Shown piece after piece: positions 8,734 to 17,025 of a DNA stretch of 64,000 nt. The translations under genes were made by a program, and so were the position numbers. The notes below the pieces were generated by a model. That model was not told where the DNA came from, made no database searches, and saw nothing but the letters and a program-made list of their open reading frames with translations. Source of the stretch: Streptoalloteichus hindustanus (GTDB taxonomy: Bacteria; Actinomycetota; Actinomycetes; Mycobacteriales; Pseudonocardiaceae); NCBI RefSeq assembly GCF_900129375.1, contig NZ_FQVN01000016.1, positions 1 through 64,000 on the forward strand, read 5' to 3'. Numbering within the stretch: the first letter of the stretch is position 1; every line of letters starts with the position of its first letter.

Positions 8734-9996
8734 GTGGCGAAGATTCTCCCGTCCCGCCGCGCCGTGCTCGGCATGTTCGGCGCGGCCGGCCTGCTGGCGA
8801 CCACCGGCGCCGCCGAGGCCGGCGACGACCTCAACCCGTTCGGCCCCGGCCGCGTCCCCCGGGACGTCCTGCCGGGAGGGTCGTACGACCGGCACATCGC
8901 CGACCTGGCGGCGCAGGACAGGTTCTCCGGCACCGTGCTCGTCGCGCACCGGGGCCGACCGGTCCTGGCGCGGGCGTACGGGATGGCGGACCGCGAGCGC
9001 TCGATCCCCAACCGGGTCGACACGATCTACGCGCTCGCGTCGGCGTCGAAGCCGTTCGTCGGCTTGGCGATCGTCCAGCTCGCACAGCAGGGCAAGCTGA
9101 GGTTCGGCGACAAGCTGGGCGCCCACCTCCAGGGCTATCCGGCCGACGTCGCCGAGAAGGTGACCGTGCACCACCTGCTCACCCACACCGCCGGAATGAG
9201 CGACCCCCGCTGGAACCCACCGCCGGAGCGGACCTACCACAGCGTCGAGGAGCAGATGCGGGACCAGGCGGCGGACCTCCGCCGCGAGGAGCTGAGGTTC
9301 GCCCCGGGCAGCCAGAGCTCCTACAGCAGCTCGGGCATGGCCGTCCTCGGCGAGATCGTGGAGAAGGTGACCGGCAGGACGTTCTGGGACTACGTCCGCG
9401 ACCACGTCTTCCGCCCGGCCGGCATGACCCGGTCGGACTACTACACCCGCCCGCAGTGGCTGGCCGACGAGCGGATCGCCCACCCCTACATGCTCCAGGA
9501 GTCCGGCGAACGCGTGGACGGGGTCCGCCACCTCGACAAGGGCGGGAAGCCGGGGAAGATCCCGGGCGGCGGCCAGATCCCGGGCGGCAACAACTCGGCC
9601 CGCAACTTCATCGGCACGGCCGCCGGGAACGGCTTCTCCACCGCTCCCGACCTCGTCCGCTTCGCCCGCGCCCTGACGGGCCACAAACTCCTCAACCGCG
9701 CCTACACGGAGCTCTTCGTCGGCGGCAAGCACACCGGCCCGCGCCCGCACGTCGGCAACCCCGACCCGGCCGCGCAGGAGTCGTTCATGGCCTACGGGGT
9801 GACGGCGTCGGTCTTCAACAACCAGCGCCTGATCGGCCACGGCGGCGGCATCGCCGGCGGATCGACCAACTGGACGATCTACCTGGACTCGGACTGGACC
9901 GGGGTCATCCTGTCGAACTACGACTACGACAGCTACGACGCCCTGAGCACGATCATCAGCCGCGAGCGGCACGCCGTCACCGACCCACACCACTGA
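8734..9996 (+). CDS. Tat-exported serine hydrolase (beta-lactamase/DD-peptidase fold)
   Basis: About 420 residues. The N-terminus carries a twin-arginine signal (PSRRAVLGMFGAAGLLATTGAAEA). The penicillin-binding fold motifs are SASK (Ser103, Lys106), YSS (Tyr197) and a C-terminal GHGGGIAGG segment acting as the third box. This family (pfam Beta-lactamase, class C-like) includes D-amino acid peptidases, esterases and lactonases, so beta-lactam hydrolysis is not implied. I chose the GTG at 8734 because GGAG precedes it and the Tat motif follows at once; longer in-frame starts add 36 unrelated residues. It is divergent from the two-component system. Confidence 0.88.
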   Translation: MAKILPSRRAVLGMFGAAGLLATTGAAEAGDDLNPFGPGRVPRDVLPGGSYDRHIADLAAQDRFSGTVLVAHRGRPVLARAYGMADRERSIPNRVDTIYALASASKPFVGLAIVQLAQQGKLRFGDKLGAHLQGYPADVAEKVTVHHLLTHTAGMSDPRWNPPPERTYHSVEEQMRDQAADLRREELRFAPGSQSSYSSSGMAVLGEIVEKVTGRTFWDYVRDHVFRPAGMTRSDYYTRPQWLADERIAHPYMLQESGERVDGVRHLDKGGKPGKIPGGGQIPGGNNSARNFIGTAAGNGFSTAPDLVRFARALTGHKLLNRAYTELFVGGKHTGPRPHVGNPDPAAQESFMAYGVTASVFNNQRLIGHGGGIAGGSTNWTIYLDSDWTGVILSNYDYDSYDALSTIISRERHAVTDPHH

Positions 9997-10080
9997 CCGA
10001 ACGGCTTGTGACGAGAGCCACCACCGGCGAGCTGGGGAAGGGACCGGAAGAACGACCGGCCGGCGCGTATGTGGCGGTCG

Positions 10081-10110
10081 GGGGACGCCGGGACACCCGT
10101 TCGCGTCCCC
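10081..10110. terminator. Weak terminator-like hairpin
   Basis: 8-bp arms GGGGACGC/GCGTCCCC with a 14-base loop lie 85 bases after the serine hydrolase gene. The rest of the 244-base gap up to the tRNA shows nothing recognisable. Confidence 0.35.
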
Positions 10111-10240
10111 GTCACCGGGGAGTCGTCCGCCGACCTGACCGCGCCACGACCGGCGGACGCCAGCCCGAAGTGGCCGCTTCCCGCACGTCCGATCTTGTGG
10201 CAGGATCGCGCCACACCCGTGTTGACCTGGGAAAACTGAG

Positions 10241-10314
10241 TGCCCCCGGCAGGACTCGAACCTGCGACCCAGAGATTAGAAGTCTCTTGCTCTGTCCAGC
10301 TGAGCTACGAGGGC
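10241..10314 (-). tRNA. tRNA-Arg (anticodon TCT)
   Basis: A 74-nt cloverleaf read on the minus strand. The acceptor stem GCCCTCG pairs with CGGGGGC, discriminator A. The anticodon stem-loop is AGAGA-CTTCTAA-TCTCT, giving TCT, and the T arm is GCAGG-TTCGAGT-CCTGC. The CCA end is not encoded. It decodes AGA, a rare codon in this high-GC genome. Confidence 0.96.
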
Positions 10315-10469
10315 GGAGGGTGACGCGCCGAGCGGCGCCGCCGTCACCCGAGGTGGTAATCGCCGCACCGGCCGCCCGCGTTAGTCGGTGTGAGGCACTG
10401 TTAGCCACTCGCGACCAAGGAGCGACCAGCTCGTGTCCACTCGCGTCACACTACCGTGGTGACCAGGGG

Positions 10470-11093
10470 TTATGCCGAGGGGAGCCGGTGGAGGGCGACC
10501 ACGGTGAGCGCGTTCAGGGCGTCACGCACCGTGTCGACCGGGGTGTCCCGCTTGGACAGCGCGGTCAGCAGCGTGCGGTCCGGGCGCACCGCGACCGCCG
10601 CCGTGCACGTCTGGTAGCCGCTGTCGACCTTGCAGCGGAACCAGGTCGGGTAACCCTCGGTCACGAAATCACGCCCACCCGGCTGTTCCGCCTTCACCTG
10701 GTCCAGGGGCTTGAAGAAGCCGACGGCCGCCGAGTCGTCGGCCGCGCCCCCGGCCAGCAGGCGGAAGCAGCCGTCCGGCACCGGCTCGCCCCGCCGGGGC
10801 TCGCCCCTGGCCCCGCCGACCGCGCCCAGGTCGGCCGGCTGGAGCAGGGCGCAGGGGTCCACCCCGTCGACGTTCTTCGGCGCGGGGGCTCTGCTGCCCT
10901 GCGGGCCGCCCTGGGTACCGCCCTGGGTGCCGCCCGTCCCCGGCGGCGTGGGCCGGGCGGACCCGGTCGCCTCACCCGGGCGGAACCCGGCCGCCGCGGT
11001 CGGGTCGCCGCTCACCTCCCGGCCGCAACCGGAGAGCGCCACCACCGCGAACACGAGCGGCAGGACGAGTCGGCGGGCACGGCGACGCGGCAT
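10470..11093 (-). CDS. DUF3558-family lipoprotein
   Basis: A 207-residue secreted lipoprotein with signal LVLPLVFAVVALSGC (lipobox LSGC), a Gly/Thr/Pro-rich linker, and the DUF3558 core that begins VDPCALLQPADLG and contains paired cysteines (DGCFRLL, FRCKVDSGYQTC). This family is abundant in Pseudonocardiaceae and of unknown function. I chose the ATG at 11093, where the signal peptide starts. It is divergent from the CopD-CtaG gene across about 116 bases. Confidence 0.85.
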   Translation of the reverse strand: MPRRRARRLVLPLVFAVVALSGCGREVSGDPTAAAGFRPGEATGSARPTPPGTGGTQGGTQGGPQGSRAPAPKNVDGVDPCALLQPADLGAVGGARGEPRRGEPVPDGCFRLLAGGAADDSAAVGFFKPLDQVKAEQPGGRDFVTEGYPTWFRCKVDSGYQTCTAAVAVRPDRTLLTALSKRDTPVDTVRDALNALTVVALHRLPSA

Positions 11094-11197
11094 CACGAGG
11101 TGCAACGGTAGCGGCGCGATCGCCGGGGCCGCCGCCGAACCGGTGACAGGGGACACGGTTGCTCAGGCCGGCGGTGTCCCCGCTCCGGGGTGCTGCC

Positions 11198-11203
11198 TAC
11201 CCT
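11198..11203 (+). promoter_or_regulatory. -10 element for a leaderless transcript
   Basis: TACCCT ends six bases before the GTG at 11210. There is no Shine-Dalgarno sequence, which fits transcription starting at or next to the start codon. Confidence 0.45.
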
Positions 11204-11209
11204 CGTCCC

Positions 11210-13258
11210 GTGCCCTCCGACGCGCCAGCACCCCTCTCCACCGGGGACGACACGGTCGGGCCCCGCCCCAGCCGTCCCGTCCTGAGCATCGCCGCGCTGC
11301 TGCTGCCCGGCGTCGCGCTGGCCGCGGTGCTGGCCGCCGCGATCACCTCGGTGACCGCCGGCGACGTGCTCGCCGCCCTCGGCCTGCCCGACCCCGGCGC
11401 CCTCACCCGGCTCGGGCTGCCGGTCGCGCGGGTCGTGGCCGAGTCCGGCGCGGTGGTGTGCGTCGGCTCCCTGCTGTTCGCCGCCTTCCTGGTCCCGCCG
11501 CAGAAGTCCGGCACCCTGTCCGCCGACGGCTACGCCGCGCTGCGCACCGCCGGCTGGTCCGGCCTGGCGTGGCTCCTCGGCTCCGTAGCGCTCGTGCCGT
11601 TCATCGCGGCCGACGTCGCCGGCCGGCCCGTCGGCGAGATCCTCCGCCCGCGCGTGCTGTTCGACCTCGTGGACGCCGTCGAGCAGGCCAGGTCGTGGAC
11701 GATCACCGCGCTGGTCGCGCTGGTCGTGACCGTCGGCTGCCGGGTCGTCCTGACCTGGGGCTGGACCGTCGTGCTGTTCGGCGCGTCCCTGGCCGGCCTG
11801 CTGCCCGTCGTCGTCAGCGGCCACTCCGCCTCCGGCGGGGCGCACGACCTGGCCACCAACAGCCTCCTGTACCACCTGTTCGGCGCCGCGCTCTGGATCG
11901 GCGGGCTGGTCGCCCTGATCGCGCACGCCGCCCGCCGCGGCGACCACCTCGCGCTGGCCGCCCGCCGGTTCTCCCTGGTCGCCCTGGTGTGCTGGCTCGC
12001 GATGGCGTTCTCCGGCGTGGTCAACGCCCTGGTCCGGCTGCCGCTGAGCGAGCTGGTCACCTCCGACTACGGCCGGCTCGTCCTCGCCAAGATCGGCGCG
12101 CTGCTGGTGCTGTTCTGGTTCGGCTACGCCCAGCGCCGCCGCGGCGTCCGGGCGGTCGTCGAGAAGGGCAACCCGGGCGCCCTGCTCCGGCTCGGCGCCG
12201 TCGAGGTGCTGGTCATGCTGGCCACGGTCGGCCTGTCCGTCGCCCTGGGCCGCACGCCCCCGCCCGGCTCGCTCGGCGTCATCCCCGGCCCGCTGGAGCG
12301 GCTCATCGGCTACGACCTGCACGGTCCGCCCACCCTCGCCCGCCTGCTCCTCGACTGGCGATTCGACCTGGTCTACGGCGCCGGCGCGCTCGTGCTCGGC
12401 GGCCTGTACCTGGCCGGCGTTGTCCGCCTGCGCCGCAGGGGCGACCGGTGGCCGGTGGGCCGCACGATCGCCTGGCTCGGCGGCTGCCTCAGCCTGCTGG
12501 TCGCCACCTCGTCCGGCATCGGCCGCTACTCCCCGGCGATGTTCAGCGTGCACATGGGCGGGCACATGATCCTGTCCATGCTGGTGCCGATCCTGCTGGT
12601 GCTCGGCGCGCCGGTCACCCTGGCCCTGCGCGCGCTCAAGCCCGCCGGCCGGGAGGGGCCCCCCGGGCCCCGGGAGTGGCTGCTGGCGTTCGTCCACTCG
12701 CCGGTCTCGCGCGTGCTCACCCACCCGCTCGTCGCGCTGGCGCTGTTCGTCGGCTCGTTCTACGGCCTGTACTTCTCCGGCCTGTTCGACGTCGCGCTCC
12801 AGGAGCACTGGGCCCACCTGGCGATGAACGCCCACTTCCTCATCGCCGGCTACGTCTTCTTCTGGCCGGTGATCGGCATCGACCCGTCGCCGAGGCCGCT
12901 GCCGCCGCTGGCCCGCTTCGGGATCATGTTCGCCGCCATGTCGTTCCACGCCTTCTTCGGCATCGCGCTCATGATGTCCCGCTCCGTCATCGGCGAGATC
13001 TTCTACCGCGACCTCAACCTGCCCTGGGTGACCGACCTGCTCGCCGACCAACGCCTCGGCGGTGGCCTGAGCTGGGCCACCGGGGAGATCCCCGTGGTCT
13101 TCGTGGTGGTCGCCCTCGTGGTGCAGTGGGCGAGAGCCGACGAGCGCACCGCCCGCCGCACCGACCGGCGCGCCGACGCCGACGGGGACGCCGACCTCAC
13201 CGCCTACAACGCGATGCTGGCCAAGCTCGCCGGCAACGACCGCGGTCCCCGCGCCTGA
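11210..13258 (+). CDS. CopD-CtaG fusion membrane protein (copper handling / cytochrome oxidase assembly)
   Basis: About 682 residues with some fourteen membrane helices. The first half resembles CopD: VVSGHSASGGAHD, a LYHLFGAALWIGGLVAL helix and SGVVNALVRL. The second half resembles CtaG (caa3_CtaG): HMGGHMILSMLVP, HWAHLAMNAHFLIAGYVFFW and MSFHAFFGIALMMS, where His and Met residues suit copper binding. Such fusions are normal in actinobacteria. The protein probably moves or inserts copper for the aa3 oxidase; this is known for the families and inferred here. I prefer the GTG at 11210 with its leaderless promoter over a GTG/TTG-type start 51 bases upstream. Confidence 0.88.
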   Translation: MPSDAPAPLSTGDDTVGPRPSRPVLSIAALLLPGVALAAVLAAAITSVTAGDVLAALGLPDPGALTRLGLPVARVVAESGAVVCVGSLLFAAFLVPPQKSGTLSADGYAALRTAGWSGLAWLLGSVALVPFIAADVAGRPVGEILRPRVLFDLVDAVEQARSWTITALVALVVTVGCRVVLTWGWTVVLFGASLAGLLPVVVSGHSASGGAHDLATNSLLYHLFGAALWIGGLVALIAHAARRGDHLALAARRFSLVALVCWLAMAFSGVVNALVRLPLSELVTSDYGRLVLAKIGALLVLFWFGYAQRRRGVRAVVEKGNPGALLRLGAVEVLVMLATVGLSVALGRTPPPGSLGVIPGPLERLIGYDLHGPPTLARLLLDWRFDLVYGAGALVLGGLYLAGVVRLRRRGDRWPVGRTIAWLGGCLSLLVATSSGIGRYSPAMFSVHMGGHMILSMLVPILLVLGAPVTLALRALKPAGREGPPGPREWLLAFVHSPVSRVLTHPLVALALFVGSFYGLYFSGLFDVALQEHWAHLAMNAHFLIAGYVFFWPVIGIDPSPRPLPPLARFGIMFAAMSFHAFFGIALMMSRSVIGEIFYRDLNLPWVTDLLADQRLGGGLSWATGEIPVVFVVVALVVQWARADERTARRTDRRADADGDADLTAYNAMLAKLAGNDRGPRA

Positions 13259-13279
13259 CCGTGAACAACGCCGGCAACG

Positions 13280-13314
13280 CCGGACGCGGCGCCCGCCCCG
13301 AGCGCCGCGTCCGG
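13280..13314. terminator. Bidirectional terminator
   Basis: Perfect 13-bp arms CCGGACGCGGCGC/GCGCCGCGTCCGG with a 9-base loop lie between the convergent CopD-CtaG and ABC permease genes. Tandem CGTCA units follow at 13321-13340. Confidence 0.75.
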
Positions 13315-13345
13315 TGACCCCCGCGTCACGTCACGTCATGTCACC

Positions 13346-14179
13346 TCACGGCCGGCGGATGCCCCTGGCCGCGAGCGCCCCGCCGACCAGCGCCAGCGCC
13401 GCGCTCGTCACCAACGCCCCCACCACGGACGACGCGGTCGCGCTCCCGAAGGCCAGGCCCCGCGAGGCGTCCACCGCGTAGGTCAGCGGGTTGACCCGGG
13501 CGACCGCCTGCAGCCACTCCGGCATCCCGCCGACCGGGACGAACGCGCTGGAGGCGAACATCAGCGGGAACATCGCGATGAACCCGACCATCTGCATGAC
13601 CTCGACGTTGCGCAGCCACGACGCCAGGGCGATCAGCACCCAGGACACGCCCCAGCCGACGAACAGCGCCAGCGCCAACGCGCACAGCGTGCCGACCACT
13701 CCGCCGGCGGGCGCGAACCCGAACAGCGCCGCGGCGGCCACGAGCAGGATGCCGAGCTGCAACGTGTTCCGCACCAGGTCGTAGAGGCTGCGCCCGACCA
13801 GGACGCTCACCAGCCGCACGGGCATCGCCCGGAACCGCCCCAACACCCCGTTGCGCAGGTCGTTGGCCAGCCCGGCCCCCGCCCCCATCGCGGACTGCGT
13901 CGAGGTCGTCACCAGGATCGCCGGCATCAGGTAGTCGATGTAGTTCGCGCCCGCCGGGAACCCGGGACCGTTCGCGATCCCCCGGAACACCTGGCTGAAC
14001 AACACCAGCATGACGAACGGCTGGATCAGGCTCATGATCAGCAGCCGGGGCTCGCGCAACGCGCGCAGCGAGCGCCCGGCGAACACCATCACCTGCGTGA
14101 ACACGCTACTGCCCTGCCAACCGGCGCCGCCGGACTCGGCGGTGCGCACGGTGGGACGTTCCGCGGTCACTGTGGACAT
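13346..14179 (-). CDS. ABC-2 type (DrrB-like) exporter permease
   Basis: A 277-residue membrane protein with six hydrophobic segments and the ABC-2 signature region IDYLMPAILVTTSTQSAMGAGAG followed by GRFRAMPV. The ATG has GGAGGAGAG directly upstream. It starts 16 bases after the ATPase gene and forms the membrane half of a DrrAB-like drug exporter. The cargo is unknown; the TetR gene upstream suggests a toxic small molecule. Confidence 0.9.
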   Translation of the reverse strand: MSTVTAERPTVRTAESGGAGWQGSSVFTQVMVFAGRSLRALREPRLLIMSLIQPFVMLVLFSQVFRGIANGPGFPAGANYIDYLMPAILVTTSTQSAMGAGAGLANDLRNGVLGRFRAMPVRLVSVLVGRSLYDLVRNTLQLGILLVAAAALFGFAPAGGVVGTLCALALALFVGWGVSWVLIALASWLRNVEVMQMVGFIAMFPLMFASSAFVPVGGMPEWLQAVARVNPLTYAVDASRGLAFGSATASSVVGALVTSAALALVGGALAARGIRRP

Positions 14180-14195
14180 CCGCTCTCTCCTCCGG

Positions 14196-15134
14196 TCAGG
14201 CGGCCTGACGGCCGGTCAGGGTCAGGTAGACGTCGTCCAGCGTCGGCTCGTGCAGGTTCAGCTCGACGAAGTCGACGTTGACGTCGTCCAGCGCGCGCAC
14301 GACCACCGCGAGCTGGCGCGACGACTCCACGGGCGTGGTGAGCGCGTGCCGCTCGGCGTCGTGCATCGGGGCCAGCCCCGCCTCCCGGAGCGCCCGGAGC
14401 GCGGGGGACGCGTCGGCCGGCTCCTCCAGCACGACCGTCACGGTCCGCTGTCCGACGTCGGCCTTGAGCTGCGCCGCGGTCCCGGCCGCGACGACGCGCC
14501 CCGCCGACAGAACCGTGATCTGGTCGGCGAGCCGGTCGGCCTCCTCCAGGTACTGCGTGGTGAGCAGGACGGTCGTCCCGTCGCCCACCAGGCCCTCGAC
14601 GATCTCCCACAACGCGACCCGGCTCGCCGGGTCCAGGCCCGTCGTCGGCTCGTCGAGGAACACCACCTCGGGGTGGCCGATCAGGCTGCTGGCCAGGTCC
14701 AGTCGGCGCCGCATGCCGCCGGAGTACGTGCTGGCCTTCCGCTTGGCCGCCGCGGTGAGGTCGAAGGCCTCCAACAGCTCGCCGGAGCGCTGTCGCGCCT
14801 GACGGCGGTCGGCGCCCAGCAACCTGGCGATCATCACCAGGTTCTCCTCGCCGGTGAGCTGCTCGTCGACGCTGGCGAACTGCCCGGTCAGCCCGATGCG
14901 CCGACGCACCTCGTGGCCCTCGCGGACCACGTCGTGACCCGCGACGCGGGCGGTGCCGTCGCTCGGCGGCAGCACTGTGCTGAGGATGTTGACGAGAGTG
15001 GTCTTGCCGGCGCCGTTGTGCCCGAGCAGCCCCAGCACGGTGCCACGCGGCACGCCGAGGTCGACGCCGGTCAGCGCGGCCACCTCGCCGAACTTCTTGC
15101 CGACGTCGTCGGCCTCGATCATCAGGTCGGTCAC
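14196..15134 (-). CDS. DrrA-like ABC exporter ATPase
   Basis: A 312-residue ATPase. Walker A is GHNGAGKTT, the signature is YSGGMRRRLDLASSLI, Walker B is VVFLDEPTTGLD, and a DrrA-type C-terminal domain ends in NLHEPTLDDVYLTLTG. I chose the GTG at 15134 because a purine-rich GAGGGGGAAG lies just upstream and the conserved start MIEADDVGKKFG follows. The TetR gene ends 23 bases upstream, so tetR-ATPase-permease is one operon. Confidence 0.92.
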   Translation of the reverse strand: MTDLMIEADDVGKKFGEVAALTGVDLGVPRGTVLGLLGHNGAGKTTLVNILSTVLPPSDGTARVAGHDVVREGHEVRRRIGLTGQFASVDEQLTGEENLVMIARLLGADRRQARQRSGELLEAFDLTAAAKRKASTYSGGMRRRLDLASSLIGHPEVVFLDEPTTGLDPASRVALWEIVEGLVGDGTTVLLTTQYLEEADRLADQITVLSAGRVVAAGTAAQLKADVGQRTVTVVLEEPADASPALRALREAGLAPMHDAERHALTTPVESSRQLAVVVRALDDVNVDFVELNLHEPTLDDVYLTLTGRQAA

Positions 15135-15157
15135 GGTCTTCCCCCTCGGAAGCGGAC

Positions 15158-15781
15158 TCAGCGGGCGAGCACGCCGTGCAGGAACACGTCGATGAGCTCG
15201 TCCGTGCTGGCGGGGGCCGTCTCGCCGAACGCGCGGCGGCCCATCTGGTCGGTGAACACCAGTCCCAGGAACATCCCCGCGACCGTCCTCGGGGCGACGC
15301 GCAGCCGGTCGGCCTCCGGGGCGAGCAGGTCGGCCACGGCCTGCGTGGTGAGCCGCGCCTGCTCCAGTCGCCGCTGGTGCCACTGCTGCTCCTCGTCGGG
15401 GGACGGGCGCTCGGGGCGCCATCCCGACGCGGCGAGGGCGTGCATCAGGGCGCCGGAGCGGCGGAAGTGGTCGCCCATCGCGTCGGCGGCGGCGCGCAGC
15501 AGCGCCTCCAGGTCGGAGGTGCGGGGGATCGCCTGAAGCGCTTCGAGCAACGGCTCCACGCGGAGCGCCGTGTGGACGCAGTACCCGAGCAGCTCGTGCT
15601 TGTCCTTGAAGACCCGGAAGACCGTGCCCTCCGCGATGCCGGCGGCCTCGGCGATCTGGCTCGTGGTGACGTTGATGCCGTGCTCGACGAGGAGCGGCAG
15701 GGTGGCCTCCGCGATCGCCTCGCGGCGGTCCTCGGGGGACATCGCCGGGGCGCGACGGCGGCGTGCTGGCTGGTCGTTCAC
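15158..15781 (-). CDS. TetR-family repressor of the DrrAB-like operon
   Basis: A 207-residue regulator. The helix-turn-helix TTSQIAEAAGIAEGTVFRVFKDKHELL at about residues 40-66 is canonical TetR. The rest is the ligand-binding and dimerisation domain. It is first gene of the exporter operon and sits just downstream of two palindromes (15794-15834), so auto-repression relieved by the exported compound is the simple model. Confidence 0.93.
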   Translation of the reverse strand: MNDQPARRRRAPAMSPEDRREAIAEATLPLLVEHGINVTTSQIAEAAGIAEGTVFRVFKDKHELLGYCVHTALRVEPLLEALQAIPRTSDLEALLRAAADAMGDHFRRSGALMHALAASGWRPERPSPDEEQQWHQRRLEQARLTTQAVADLLAPEADRLRVAPRTVAGMFLGLVFTDQMGRRAFGETAPASTDELIDVFLHGVLAR

Positions 15782-15793
15782 GACGCCGACGGT

Positions 15794-15834
15794 ACTGAGT
15801 GAGTGCTCACTCAGTCAAGGAGTGAGTGCTCACT
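15794..15834. promoter_or_regulatory. Tandem TetR operators
   Basis: Two inverted repeats share the core GAGTGAG-TG-CTCACTC. The left copy has 10-bp arms (ACTGAGTGAG/CTCACTCAGT, 15794-15815) and the right copy has 7-bp arms (15820-15835). Their centres are 23 bp apart, about two helical turns. They lie 13 bases upstream of the TetR start codon. Confidence 0.8.
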
Positions 15835-15911
15835 CACTTCGGTGTGCACGAGCCGCCGGCTACCAGAACCCCCCGACAAGAACGCCCCCCACCACCCGTT
15901 CGAGCCCCCGT

Positions 15912-15939
15912 TTGTCCACAGCCCCAGCGGTTGTCCACA
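15912..15939 (+). promoter_or_regulatory. Two DnaA-box sequences upstream of the ssb-like gene
   Basis: TTGTCCACA occurs at 15912-15920 and again at 15931-15939, 19 bp apart on the same strand. This is the consensus DnaA box of high-GC actinobacteria. The pair lies 110 bases upstream of the SSB-like start codon, in the gap between the TetR operators and that gene. Confidence 0.6.
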
Positions 15940-16050
15940 GCCGACGACGCACTGCTGGCCCCACCCCCTCGCCATGCCCGACCCTGCTCATGTCGGCCGA
16001 CGAAGACCAACAACCCCAGCGCACGGCAGCGACTGATCAGGGAGGACGCG

Positions 16051-16530
16051 ATGTACGAGACGCACGTGACCGTGGTGGGCAAGGTGCTGAGCGAGCCGCG
16101 CCAGTGGCGAACCCGGGACGGCGCCGCCGTCGTCCGGTTCCGCCTCGGCGCCACCGAACGCAAGTTCTCCCGCACCACGGGCGACTGGACCAACGGCGAC
16201 CAGCTCTACCTCGACGTGAGCTGTTGGCGCCGGCTCGCCGAGGGCGCGGCCTCAACCCTGGACAAGGGAGACCCGGTCGTCGTCACCGGGCGACTGTTCA
16301 CCAGCCACTACGAGATCGACGGGCAGACGCGCTACCGCACCGAACTCGAAGCCGTCGCGATCGGCCTCGACGTCGGCCGCTGCGCGGTCATCCCCGTCCG
16401 ACGGCGGGCCGGCCCCGTCGCGGAGGTCTCCGGCGCCTCCGACGACGCCAAGCCGGTCGAGTCGGCCACGCCAGCTGCCGTACCCCCACCTGAGGAGGAG
16501 AAGGTGGCGCAACTCGCGGCGGTCCGCTGA
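16051..16530 (+). CDS. Single-stranded DNA-binding protein, second (SsbB-like) paralogue
   Basis: A 159-residue protein with the OB-fold of bacterial SSB: TVVGKVLSEPRQWRTRDG, VVRFRLGATERKF and YLDVSCWRRLAE, then the GDPVVVTGRL strand. The tail is proline/alanine-rich and ends in VAQLAAVR. It lacks the acidic DDDxPF tip of the main SSB that binds partner proteins. The position directly before ettA matches Rv2478c in M. tuberculosis, so this is the accessory SSB. The ATG at 16051 follows GGAGGACGCG. Confidence 0.88.
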   Translation: MYETHVTVVGKVLSEPRQWRTRDGAAVVRFRLGATERKFSRTTGDWTNGDQLYLDVSCWRRLAEGAASTLDKGDPVVVTGRLFTSHYEIDGQTRYRTELEAVAIGLDVGRCAVIPVRRRAGPVAEVSGASDDAKPVESATPAAVPPPEEEKVAQLAAVR

Positions 16531-16537
16531 CACGGCC

Positions 16538-16575
16538 CCTGTCGCTCCTGGCACCCGGGAGTCAGGAGCGACAGG
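16538..16575 (+). terminator. Terminator of the ssb-like gene
   Basis: Perfect 13-bp arms CCTGTCGCTCCTG/CAGGAGCGACAGG with a 12-base loop start eight bases after the stop codon. Confidence 0.85.
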
Positions 16576-17012
16576 CAGGGGGTGGGCGCAGAGGTGAGTC
16601 GCGCGAGCGACGAGCACAGGTGTGAGCCACGTCGCCCTCACCTGCGGCCCGGCCGCCCGGACCGCCCGACCTCACCCACGGACAGCACTCAGACATCACG
16701 CACGGCCTCCCTCGGGCCATGCGCCACCAACGACCACATCCGAACCGGGGCACAAGACCAAACACCAGGGCGGGGCGGGGGAGGGGTGGGGAGGGGGGGC
16801 CCTCCCCCTCGTGGGGTGGTCGGGTGATCTTGGGGCGGGGTTGGAGGCGGTCCTCGGGGGTGGGGGACGGTGGTGGGTGGGGATGGGCCTGGTGGGGGAG
16901 GCGGGGTGGTCGGTTGGTGACGGTGTGGTGGGGGAGGCGGCTGGATCGGTGAGGTTTGTCCCCCGATCGCACGAGACGGGCCACCGCGGTGCTTCACCCG
17001 GGCCGACCGCTC

Positions 17013-17018
17013 TACGAT
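17013..17018 (+). promoter_or_regulatory. -10 element of ettA, leaderless
   Basis: TACGAT ends seven bases before the ATG at 17026, with no ribosome binding site between. This is the usual spacing for leaderless transcription in actinobacteria. Confidence 0.55.
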
Positions 17019-17025
17019 CGCGGCC

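Larger units (their letters stand above)
16531..17025. other. Intergenic: terminator, G-tract region and ettA promoter
   Basis: I see no gene here; the open frames have extreme composition. The segment holds the ssb terminator (16538-16575) and a strongly G-skewed stretch (about 16768-16912) with many runs of three to seven G, able in principle to form G-quadruplexes. Within the latter is a 7-bp hairpin GAGGGGG/CCCCCTC at 16791-16810. The ettA -10 element is at 17013. Confidence 0.55.
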
